Part shown: piece after piece, positions 33,251 through 42,602 of the stretch
Numbering within the stretch: the first letter of the stretch is position 1
Layout: each line of letters starts with the position of its first letter
Made by a program: the position numbers and the translations under genes
Assembly: GCA_000611775.1 (NCBI GenBank)
Contig: KK106982.1
Location: forward strand, 5,226,391-5,290,390
From: Umbilicaria muhlenbergii
Taxonomy: Eukaryota; Ascomycota; Lecanoromycetes; Umbilicariales; Umbilicariaceae
DNA: 64,000 nucleotides
Reading direction: 5' to 3'
Notes under the pieces: model-generated
What the model saw: the letters and a program-made list of their open reading frames with translations, nothing else
What the model was told of the DNA's origin: nothing
Databases searched by the model: none

Positions 33251-35882
33251 TTACAGAAGCACCTTGTCATCATCACCCTCATTCTCAGACATGGACGTTG
33301 AAGCCATCACTCGAGATATTTCTCCTGTGTCCGTTAGGGGGTCCGTGTCAGTCACGGCATCATCTGCTGAAGACTGCATATCTGAACCTCGGTCGTTGTT
33401 GTCTTTCGTAGCGAGTATGACATTCTCCCACAGTTCAAAAAGCGCTTCCCGCAAGCCAGCCTTTGGGAATCGGACAAATATATAATCAAAAACGATGACT
33501 CCGGCATCATCCTTTGCTTCAGCGTCGATTCGATGAAGCGCGGCCTTGGCGAAGATTCGTACGGTCTGCAAGTCTGCAAACATTGCGATTTTGTGTAGTA
33601 CCGTCTCTTAGTGCGCGTTTCTCAAAATCACGTCTGCGTTTCGCTCTAAAAGCTGTTCAAGGATGCGGTGGGCGTCGTTCCTAATCGCACCGGACAACAC
33701 TGCCCCATTCACGATCTCGATATCTGCGCCCCAGTCTAGGAGGATTGCGGAGCCTTTCCAATTGTCCTGGCCTCTGTCTAGAGTGTACCATAACGGGGTC
33801 TTTCCCTTGTGATCGACGGCGTTGACGTTCGCTCCAGCACGCAAAAGGGGTATTATGAAGTCCGCGTTGCCTTCAAAACGACTCGCATGATGCAGAGCCG
33901 TGGACCCATCAGCTTCAGTCGACTTTACGTCAGTCCCGTGGGCAATGAGCGCCTTGAGTGATTCCAGACTTTGGCCACTTATAGCTAAATGCAGTGGAGT
34001 TGGTTGCGACTTTCCGAAGAGGTTTGGATTGGCCCCGGCGTTGAGTGGTAACCGGACTGCTGCTATGTCGCCTCTTATAGTAGCCTAAGAAAGGCTGTAT
34101 TCCCGGAAGGACCACCGGCGTTAATGTCGGAAGGCGATTGTTTCAGCTCTAGCGCCAGAGGCACGTGCGAGAGTCCAGTTACAATCCTGTGAAGGGTGGT
34201 AGACTGCCATGACTCCGCGTAGACTGGATAGTCGAGCACGGCCCTCATGATCTCTTCTTGGGCTTTTGTTAATGGAGTGGACATTGCCATAGACCAAGCG
34301 GACTCGATAGGCTGGCTGATCTTTACTTTAGCACAGTCTCTCAGCAGCCAGAGAACATGGAACGCGCCTTTGATCCTTGTCTTCCCAATATGGATCAGCG
34401 CCTTGATCGATTAAGAACTTACATAGCTCTAGGTGCTCCTGTTTAGCCGCGTACTAACATCGATGAGATTCTGTTAGTAGGAAGCACCTCACATAAACAC
34501 ACAGCGACACAACGAACAGGCAGACCGCAAAGATCTAGTGATGGTCTTGAACATAGACGTTCTGGAGACCCTTCGGAGCAGGTCGTTCACTGCAAAGCAC
34601 ACATATTCATCTCAGGAATGCAAAACATAGGACTGAATAACTTTAGCGACGACCCACTTGATCCTCTTTCAACAAGCTCATATGAGATTAATAAATACCC
34701 AAACTGAAAACTGCCATTGAATATGACCTTGCGCCTGAGACCCAGTAGAAAAACACTTACATGAAGTGCAGACCGTCCAAACTCATTGACATCATATGGC
34801 GATGCTACACCGCGCGTGAACAACTTCTGGATACTTCTGGTGCGACCTTGTATGGCCATGTAGAAAATAAGAGATCCCAAGGCAACAACACGGGGAATAT
34901 GGGGGCTCATTTGAGGCCCGCACAATGGTAAAATTGAGAAGGATGACGACAAGGCGCGCGCTAAGAACCAGGACGGGAAATAGTACGTGGTCCGTATAGT
35001 AGTGGTAGCGGTGGACTGTTGCCGACAATTGCGTTCAGTACAATCAGGGGCTAGGCTGGGCAGCCCTGAGTATCCAGCGAATAGGAATGCAAGAACTTGT
35101 CGTAATGGTCGATATGACTTCAGGCATCTTTTATGGCATGCACAGATGCATGAAGTTGTGCAGGAGGCCCTCCGGATCTTTCCTGTAACATGTATAGAAC
35201 TATACTTGTTTCCAGTGTCCTGGGCAACTGCCATTGGATCGGGCGGTAGGTCTGTCAACGTCTTGTCTTCTGTCTGCCGCAATTGCAAAAGCTCTGTAGT
35301 CGCCAGTCGGTAAAGCCGCAGCAGTACCTGCGAATGCTAACCACGACCACAGAGAATTCGGTCCAGACTCAACTCCGTACTCGAGTCCGTTGACCTAGAT
35401 AGAGTCATGTCAGCCATCGAAAGCATCTTCTATACCCCGAAGACCACAACACGTACGATGTAACTATCCTCCACGCCAATGGAGTCTTCAGGCCGATGTC
35501 TTTCAATTCCTCCTGCAGTACCTTGACCTTGTGCTTCGTCCGAAGCCATTCTATTCCAGCAGCCTGGGGCTCATGAGCTTTGTTGCAGTTCGGAAACAAA
35601 CACTTCACAAGCGCATCGATTTCGAGAAGTTTCTCCAGAGCCAGCTTCACTTGAATCAGTGTGAGTGAGGATTCCTGGAGCTCCCCAATCTTCAGCCTCC
35701 TGATCGTGTGCAATCGATATAACCTGTGAAAGTACAGCTTGAAGGTCCGAAACCTCATATATAGTGCTTAAGAGTTCGCCGGAAGCCTCTCGCAACGCTT
35801 GCAACCTAGTCAAAGACTCAACAATACTCGTGGCGGCGTCGATCACTGCATTAGTACTGGCGCTGAAAGACACTGGGTCCAT
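33251..35882 (-). pseudogene. Ankyrin-repeat protein with fungal N-terminal (Helo-like) domain, decaying
   Basis: The minus-strand gene starts at 35882 with MDPVSFSASTNAVIDAATSI, the pattern of the fungal N-terminal domain found on STAND and ankyrin proteins. A probable intron follows (GTTATATCG to CTCCAG, near 35,730-35,670), then a helical region and a conserved central part with CICACHKRC and YYFPSWFLAR, seen in related fungal ankyrin proteins. Several ankyrin repeats follow from about 34,800 to 33,500 (TPLHLAISGQSLESLKALIA, GSTALHHASRF, GKTPLWYTL, ETVLHKIAMFADLQTVRIF). A frame change with a TAG lies near 34,080-34,090 and an in-frame TAA near 33,608-33,610, just before ETVLHKIA. Unless these are sequence errors the gene is a pseudogene. 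NLR-like signalling or interaction is the family's usual role. Exon limits are uncertain. Confidence 0.7.
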
Positions 35883-36788
35883 GTACACTAGTACGTGATG
35901 GGGTCGGTGATAACAGGTGGCCACACAGAGCCTGAAAATTGTATATGCCTCACAACTTTCATTGAACACAGCCGTCGATGGCCAACGCGTCGTAGCAGCT
36001 CGAAACGGGGGGGGAAATACTGCAGCACGTGGCATCGAGATGCGTACTAACACCATGTTTGAGGAGAGAGCTCTTCTTCTTCCTTTGGCATGAAAATGAA
36101 CATGGTCCTGATGGAGTATTCGTGTGTTTTGTGCACAAAGCCCATCAAGCCTTACATCTCGAAGCAACAGAAGCGCGCAAATCCAAGAACAATTCGCAGT
36201 TGCCAGCTGAGGGGCGCCTGGAAACCTTCACAAAGAAAATGATAACCAGAGACGACCGGAGTGGAAAGCTGTGAAATACTCCAGCTATGTCGGCCCCTCG
36301 GACTAGTTTCCCCTAGATGGTCACAGATAAGCCTCCTCAGCAAAACAGAAAACATGTTTCCGATATCTTGTAATATGTACTACATAAAGAGCATTCGATG
36401 CAAGTTTTGAAGCAACTAGGGGCTTGTACCTCGCGGCGCAGGATCGAAACCACCGGCAGTCTGAAGCCGGGGATCCCGTCGACCAATCCACGAACTGGCT
36501 TCCATATATCCAAGAGCGAATCCTCCAGACTCAAGATACTCATGGCTTGCACGCCGGCTGCTTTCAAAACGGTTACTAACAGTGGAGTATCAAGCGGACA
36601 CCCCGCTGCAAAAGTAGGACTTCTTTCTACCCTGCGTCGCCTGAGTCGGCCCAAGGTATTATTATCTCTGCCTAGCCGGTGCTGCCTCCACTAACCTAAA
36701 ACTCCACCATACATGTCACAACAAACCAATCAACCAACGCAACTGATGACGAATCCCCCTTATACCCTAGTGGTTCCGGTCCTACCCC
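35883..36788. other. Intergenic region, no gene supported
   Basis: About 900 bp between the ankyrin gene start and the bL21m gene end. Several frames of 60-105 codons on both strands overlap each other and show no recognisable sequence or intron structure. Confidence 0.4.
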
Positions 36789-37529
36789 TTACATCTCCCC
36801 CATCCCCACCCCCTCCACCTCCTCCACACTCCTAACCTTCACCTCCATAACCCTCAACACCGTAAACCTCAGCTTACTCCTCGCATGCTTAACATGCCTC
36901 TGCCTCCTCTTCGTCTTCTCAATCACCCTCATCGGCTCGCTCTCCACCCCCAAAACCCTCGCTCGACACTCAAACAACCTCGGATCCAGATACGCCTTCT
37001 TCCCGTTCCCCATCTTCCCTGGTATGGGGTTTCCGGGCGCCGAGGCGGCCCGCAGCGTGTAGTCGCGGCTGCCGAGTACGGTCGCCCGGTCCAGGCGCAA
37101 GATGTCCCCGGGGAGAACGGACGGCATGTGGAAGGGGAGGCGGACGGTATCGCCGGGGGTGAGCAGGTAGGGGCGGGAGTGGATGTGCGCGGTTATGTAG
37201 TGGGGCGATTGGGCGTGGAGGAGGGGGAGGAGGCTGCGGATTTCGGCGGTGAGGGGGGTTGAGGGGGTTGAGGGGGCGTCGTGGGTGGTTGGTGGCGTGA
37301 GGGACGGTTGAGAAGCGCTGGAGGTAGTTTGGGGGTTGTTAGGTGGGCGCGATGATCCGGCGGATTGGTGGGCGCGGTATGTGGAGAGGGGTGAGGGCGG
37401 TGGTGAGGGATCAGTGGTATGGGAGGTTGTTGTGAGTCGGGCGCGGAGGGGGAGAAGGAAGGTTGGTGGGAGGGAGGTTGGTTGCCATTGCGTTTCGAGA
37501 ATGGCTCGTTTGATTGTTCGCGTGAGCAT
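36789..37529 (-). CDS. mrpl49: Mitochondrial large-subunit ribosomal protein bL21m
   Basis: This is a structural protein of the mitochondrial 54S subunit. It is a single exon of 246 codons. The N-terminus is a basic, Ser/Thr-rich presequence (MLTRTIKRAILETQWQ, then RARLTTTSH) followed by a Pro/Thr/Ser linker. The bL21 core starts near residue 105 (PYLLTPGDTVRLPFHMP, VLPGDILRLDRATVLGSRDY) and ends with the basic RNA-binding tail KTKRRQRHVKHARSKLRFTV, characteristic of fungal MRPL49. The C-terminus is Val/Glu-rich. Length and motif order fit the family, and no lesion is seen. It is transcribed away from NSA2, with starts about 200 bp apart. Confidence 0.9.
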   Translation of the reverse strand: MLTRTIKRAILETQWQPTSLPPTFLLPLRARLTTTSHTTDPSPPPSPLSTYRAHQSAGSSRPPNNPQTTSSASQPSLTPPTTHDAPSTPSTPLTAEIRSLLPLLHAQSPHYITAHIHSRPYLLTPGDTVRLPFHMPSVLPGDILRLDRATVLGSRDYTLRAASAPGNPIPGKMGNGKKAYLDPRLFECRARVLGVESEPMRVIEKTKRRQRHVKHARSKLRFTVLRVMEVKVRSVEEVEGVGMGEM

Positions 37530-37732
37530 CTTGGAGGTGTTCTGGTTGTTTGTGGAACGGTGATGCTGTGGATGTAAAGTATTCTATCGAGTCACTTCGT
37601 TGTTTCTCGATCTTCAAGATGTCTTCGACGCTAAGCTTAAACGAGATTAAGGCGATATTGAATCCGAACTTTTTGCAGGTCGCCGCAGGAACTCATGTCC
37701 AGCAGCATTGACTTAGATCAAACACATTCAAG

Positions 37733-38769
37733 ATGGTAAGCTCACAATATGAACACCCTGAACAAGTTATCGACTGCTAACATGCCTATAGCCTCAAAAT
37801 GAGTATGCCCCACCACCTGGAGCCACCTCTATGACGTCGAGATTGATACTAACTCCCACAGGTACATTGAGCGATGGACCAAGCAACACGGCAAGAGATT
37901 CGACCACGAGGAGCGAAAGCGAAAGCGCATAGCTCGAGAAGGCCACAAGCAATCACAAGATGCACAGAAACTCCACGGCCTCCGGGCCAAGCTCTACCAG
38001 AAGAAGCGGCATGCGGAGAAGATCCAGATGAAGAAGCAGATCAAAGCGCACGAGGAGCGCAACGTCAAATCCTCCGCTCCCTCCGAGCCCTCATCGACGC
38101 CGCTACCGCAGTACTTGCTCGACCGTTCGCAGACGTCAAATGCCAAAGCGTTGTCTAGTGCTATTAAGAATAAGCGCGCGGAGAAGGCGGCGAAGTTTAG
38201 TGTTCCGTTGCCGAAGGTGAGGGGCATAGCGGAGGAGGAAATGTTCAAGGTCGTCAAGACGGGGAAGAAGACGGCGAAGAAGGGGTGGAAGAGAATGATC
38301 ACGAAGCCGACTTTTGGTAAGTTCATGTTCGACGCATACCACCTTCGGCCCCGCAGAGGCATACACACAGGAAGAGGATGCTGACGGTTTTGGGATAGTG
38401 GGCAACGACTTTACTCGAAGACCAGTCAAGTACGAGCGCTTTATCCGACCTATGGGGCTGCGGTATAAGAAGGCGAATGTTACTCACCCGGAACTCGGAG
38501 TCACGGTTCAACTACCTATTATCTCTGTCAAGAAGAACCCTCAGAATCCCATGTACACGCAGCTGGGCGTTCTGACCAAGGGTACGATCATCGAGGTTAA
38601 CGTCAGCGAGCTTGGCTTGGTCACGGCTGGTGGCAAGGTGGTTTGGGGTAGATGGGCGCAGATTACGAACAACTGCGAGAACGACGGATGTGTTAACGCG
38701 TATGTTAGGTCCTCTCCTAGTAGTACGTGATGTGTGGTTGCTAATCATTGTAGGGTTTTGCTGGTATGA
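37733..38769 (+). CDS. nsa2: 60S ribosome biogenesis factor NSA2
   Basis: Nsa2 is a nucleolar factor needed for processing of 27S pre-rRNA and 60S maturation, with an eS8-like fold in its C-terminal part. Five exons are clear. Exon 1 is only the ATG (37733-37735); intron 37736-37791; an 11-bp exon encodes PQN and part of E; intron 37803-37861; a main exon begins [19 protein letters not shown]; intron 38317-38398; the next exon begins [18 protein letters not shown]; intron 38700-38753; and the last exon gives VLLV. The resulting protein is 261 residues, the family's usual length. Typical segments include [20 protein letters not shown] and the C-terminal [20 protein letters not shown]. The very small first exons explain why simple frame calling misses the start. 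Confidence 0.95.
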
Positions 38770-39599
38770 TTGGCTTTGGTTGATAGGGTTGCATAGCAAG
38801 GCGTTTGGGGTGTCTGGGGCCTTCCGGTGGGGAGAGTGGCAAATCCGTCCATTACTGTATGACACGTATAAGCTTTGTGTGGTCGACAAGACCTTGCGAA
38901 ACTGGAAGTGGAAGATGTGGAATTGGTATGATAGGTAGTGCTGCTGAGGGCGGATGGAGGGGATCCTGGGATCGAGTCCATGAAACAATGGAAGAGCAGC
39001 TTGAGATTACCAAATACACGGATCAGAGATTTCAGTGTGTCCTGCGATTACAATCCTGGTATTCCGGGTGCTCTGCTATTCATTGTCGATTTAACCAGTA
39101 TTTCCCCATTAGAATTGCTACCAACCATGATGGTGCGCCTGAAGTCCGTGAGGAAACGAGTTTGTCTAAGATCTGTGTGGCATCGTCTAGAGGCATCCTT
39201 AATGTAGGAACTTACAACATGGCTTCCAGACTTGACTACGGCCGCGAAGGATCTAGGAGCCTCTCAATCTGGTATTGAACATCGGCATATACTCATCTAC
39301 TTGTAAGGTCGAAGACTCTCCGGTAATCAAAACGTGTTCCATAGGCTTCATTTAGACAGGCATTAAAGCCAAGCCTCCCTGTATAACTATCACTATTTAC
39401 AAGTAATGGTATCGAACCCCCTCTACTTCCCGCATCTCAATACCCGCTCGAACGCACGACAGGAACCCAACCAATTCATGAATCATAACCCGCCCTCTAC
39501 TAGTCTCCTCATCCAACCCCAGACGACATCCAACCGCCTTTCTCAAAAATGCTCCCCTCCCACCCCCTCCTCCACTCCTATACCCTCCTCCTCTCCCTC
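38770..39599. other. Convergent intergenic region
   Basis: About 830 bp between the 3' ends of NSA2 and MPS1. No gene is recognised; open frames here lack family resemblance. Confidence 0.45.
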
Positions 39600-42182
39600 C
39601 TAAACCCTCCGCCCCTCCTCCACCGCCGCCTTAATACTCGCGAAAAAATGCCCCGGCCACCCGGCCACCTCCGCCTCACTCGGCCACCCCTTCTCCCTTA
39701 CATGCCCCAAAATAAACTGCTGAATCCGCGCCAACATCTCCGGCCCCACCGGCACCGTCCCCCTCCACTGCGCCTCCGGATACAAAAACGGATCCTCACT
39801 CCTCAGCAACTCCTCGACCGTCGGCCGCATCGTCTGATCCCGGTTCAAACACCGCTTCAGCGTGCGGATCAACCCGGGCGGCACCTCCACCCCGCCGACC
39901 CCGAGCGCGGGCATGTCGATCGCGTGGTGCGGGGAAGTGATGGCGCCGAGGCGGGCGAGCTGGTTCGGGATGTGCGCGAAGGGGGCGCGCCCGTACGCCA
40001 TCTGATACAGGATACACCCTAGACTCCAGACGTCGCTGGGCTTGCCCAGCTTCATGACGCGGCCGGCGGAGGCGGGCAGGCCGAGCGAGGCGTTGGCGTC
40101 GGTGATGGCTTCGGGCGACATGTAGTTGGGCGTGCCGATCGTCTGCTCGCGGTGCACGTTGACGGTGTCGTTCTGGATGGCGTTGGCGATGCCGAAGTCG
40201 ATGAGTTTGAGCTTGCCGCAGACGAGCAGGAAGTTGGCCGGTTTGAGGTCGGAGTGCACGATCGAGTGCGCGTGGACCGCGAGGACGCATTCGAGCATCT
40301 CTTTCCAGTAGTAGCGCGTCGAGGTTAGGTCGAAGACGGCGTCTTCGGGGTTGGTGCGGAGGCGGAGGATGCGGTCGAGGTCGGATTCGCCGAGTTCCAT
40401 GAGGACGCTGAGGGTGCGGCGGTCGTCGTTGACTTCCCAGTCGAAGAGTCGGACGACTCGTTCGACGTGTTCGAGTTTGCGGAGGAGTTCGATTTCGCCT
40501 TTGTAGCCGCGGATGGAGACTTCGTCTGCGTCTTCGAGATTGACTCTTTTCAAGGCAAACATCTTGTAATTCTCCGCCATGACTTTGTAGACCATGGAAC
40601 TTCCACCCCTGCCGATCTTGTCAAGACGAGTAAAAAGCTTGCCATTGACGGAAATGTGACTGCGCTTCTTCCTCGACTGAGAAGCCGACGCTGCACCTGC
40701 AGCAGCAGTGGCAGTCTCTAACATTGACATCTTTGGTGGTGGGGGAGCCGGCCGAAGAGGAGTATTCTGGCTTCGGGGCGCCAAGGGCTTCCTGACTGGA
40801 GAGACTGTAATTGGCGTGGCGCCGAGCATCTTCTCGTCTGGCAATACCGTGACTTTTTGGATTTTGTCGAGGAGATCGAGCCCGTTGGCTTTGTTGCGCT
40901 TGAAGGTTGGCGGTGGCTCACTTTCCTGATCGTATCTCGACGGTAGAGAGGGCAGTGGTGGCACCTTGAAGATCGGCTGCAGGTGTTTATCTGATGACTT
41001 GTTTGATTCACCAGATGTGGATATCGACCTTGGGTCTGAGGATACTATTTGGGACAAGGCGGTCCTAGGAGGATCGTTGTCTCTGTGCTTAACCGGACTA
41101 CCGTCGACGTGCAGAGAATGACTTGCGAATCGAACGTGATGCGATGGCCTTGCCTGCTCTTGCGCCGTTTGGGTCGCCACTTTCCAGTCTTCTTTTGGTG
41201 ATGCATCCATAATATTTTCTGGGGCTCCGATCTTGTTGTCTTCGACCATTGCTGCTTGATTTTCTCCAGTCACGACATCGCGTGGCTCTACTGCTGGACT
41301 GCGGTCTTCCTCGCTCTGCCGTCTGATCATGCCTCTTCTGGCCGGCCCACTCAAGAACCTCCCTGTAACCTTTCCCACCCGCTTCACCCGCAACGATCCA
41401 TGTATGCCAGTATCCTCAGTCTTTGCCCTGCCGTTGGCGAAACTTTCCAAGGACGTCGCTGCTGTGTCTTGAGCCACACTCGATTCCTGCCTTGAGGATG
41501 TTGCTGCATCAGATGGACCCTCAACGCTTTTCGCACTAAGCTTGGCTGAGTTTGAGTCGGGATCGGAGGCCGCGGTGCTACCTGAGCCTGCGCCAAAACC
41601 ATTGATACGCTCACTGCGCGGTCGCGGAGCTGGCGTGACCAAGTCGGTAGACCTCTCTGTGTTTAACGGGCTTCTCCCGACATTCGAGGTAGACACAGTC
41701 CTGCGCAGCGTTGCAGACCCGGCGGACCCAGCGCTGAGGCGTACAATTCGCGGGCTACGCTTTATTCTTGGTGGCGGCGAAGCAGTATGTTCCCTCAGTG
41801 CTGGTCTGAATGCAATCGGTTCAGACCTCTTCAGCGTAGATACCTGGCCTTCCTCCGATGTAAACTCAATATCTTTTTTGAGTGCGTGTGATGGTGGCGA
41901 AGCATCGATGATAGATGCATCATCCCCCAATATAGCCTTAGCCTCCGCGCTGAACTTCATCGGTGGTACGGGGAGCTCATCATCTGAGCTGTCGCCAACC
42001 GAGTACTGCCTGGTCGCCAGAGGCGGCGCAGACGTGCCATTGAAGGTAGAGACTCGTGATAGAGGCGATCCGCGTTTGAGGTTCGGTCTTGAAGGTTGAT
42101 CACGGGAGAAAGGGCGCGAAGGAGGACGCCTTGGGAAGGCTTCATAGCTTGATGCGAATTGGATTGGCGGTCCTTCTGCCAT
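39600..42182 (-). CDS. mps1: Spindle-checkpoint dual-specificity kinase MPS1/TTK
   Basis: Mps1 phosphorylates kinetochore proteins (KNL1/Spc105, Mad1) to start the spindle assembly checkpoint and, in yeast, supports spindle-pole duplication. It is a single exon of 860 codons. The first about 510 residues are Ser/Pro/Arg-rich and disordered, as usual for the family. The kinase domain covers about 515-800: glycine loop GRGGSSMVYK, ALKRVNLE with the ATP lysine, catalytic loop HSDLKPANF (HRD replaced by HSD as in the Mps1 family), LIDFGIANAI, activation segment GTPNYMSPEA and DVWSLGCILYQM. The GTPNYMSPEA segment and the HSDLKPANF loop single out the TTK family. The protein ends about 55 residues after the domain. 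The start is the first ATG after an upstream AT-rich promoter; no lesion is seen. Confidence 0.95.
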   Translation of the reverse strand: MAEGPPIQFASSYEAFPRRPPSRPFSRDQPSRPNLKRGSPLSRVSTFNGTSAPPLATRQYSVGDSSDDELPVPPMKFSAEAKAILGDDASIIDASPPSHALKKDIEFTSEEGQVSTLKRSEPIAFRPALREHTASPPPRIKRSPRIVRLSAGSAGSATLRRTVSTSNVGRSPLNTERSTDLVTPAPRPRSERINGFGAGSGSTAASDPDSNSAKLSAKSVEGPSDAATSSRQESSVAQDTAATSLESFANGRAKTEDTGIHGSLRVKRVGKVTGRFLSGPARRGMIRRQSEEDRSPAVEPRDVVTGENQAAMVEDNKIGAPENIMDASPKEDWKVATQTAQEQARPSHHVRFASHSLHVDGSPVKHRDNDPPRTALSQIVSSDPRSISTSGESNKSSDKHLQPIFKVPPLPSLPSRYDQESEPPPTFKRNKANGLDLLDKIQKVTVLPDEKMLGATPITVSPVRKPLAPRSQNTPLRPAPPPPKMSMLETATAAAGAASASQSRKKRSHISVNGKLFTRLDKIGRGGSSMVYKVMAENYKMFALKRVNLEDADEVSIRGYKGEIELLRKLEHVERVVRLFDWEVNDDRRTLSVLMELGESDLDRILRLRTNPEDAVFDLTSTRYYWKEMLECVLAVHAHSIVHSDLKPANFLLVCGKLKLIDFGIANAIQNDTVNVHREQTIGTPNYMSPEAITDANASLGLPASAGRVMKLGKPSDVWSLGCILYQMAYGRAPFAHIPNQLARLGAITSPHHAIDMPALGVGGVEVPPGLIRTLKRCLNRDQTMRPTVEELLRSEDPFLYPEAQWRGTVPVGPEMLARIQQFILGHVREKGWPSEAEVAGWPGHFFASIKAAVEEGRRV

Positions 42183-42602
42183 TGCGGCTAGCGTAGGACA
42201 CCTCGGTGCCTTTCTCGCCTTGGGGCGTATCGCTCACTCATCTAAGAAATGGCATGTTGGATGTCTAGCAGCAAGTAAGCAAGCAAGCAATCCAGCCCAA
42301 GAAGCAATTGGAGTTGGTGTCGCGATGAACGATGAACGATGAAATGGATGGGAGGTTGAAGTGGTGCGAGTATCACGAGAAATGCCGGTCGCGGTCGCCA
42401 TTGGCCGAACTTTAAAAAGTAAACAAAAAGCTCGGGCCCGCGACGCCGGAACTTCAACGTTTGCCACAACCCGAGCTCAGCCGATTAATGCTCAAGGAGG
42501 CAACGTCTAAGGCCCGTTCTTTACATATAACTTCTTTCTGGTTGGTACGCAGAACATTATCTAACTGGATATATCCTACTTCGAGATTTGGATCCCCTTC
42601 TA
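42183..42602. other. Spacer upstream of MPS1
   Basis: This 420-bp region between the MPS1 start and the end of the next minus-strand gene should hold the MPS1 promoter. No gene is seen. Confidence 0.45.
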
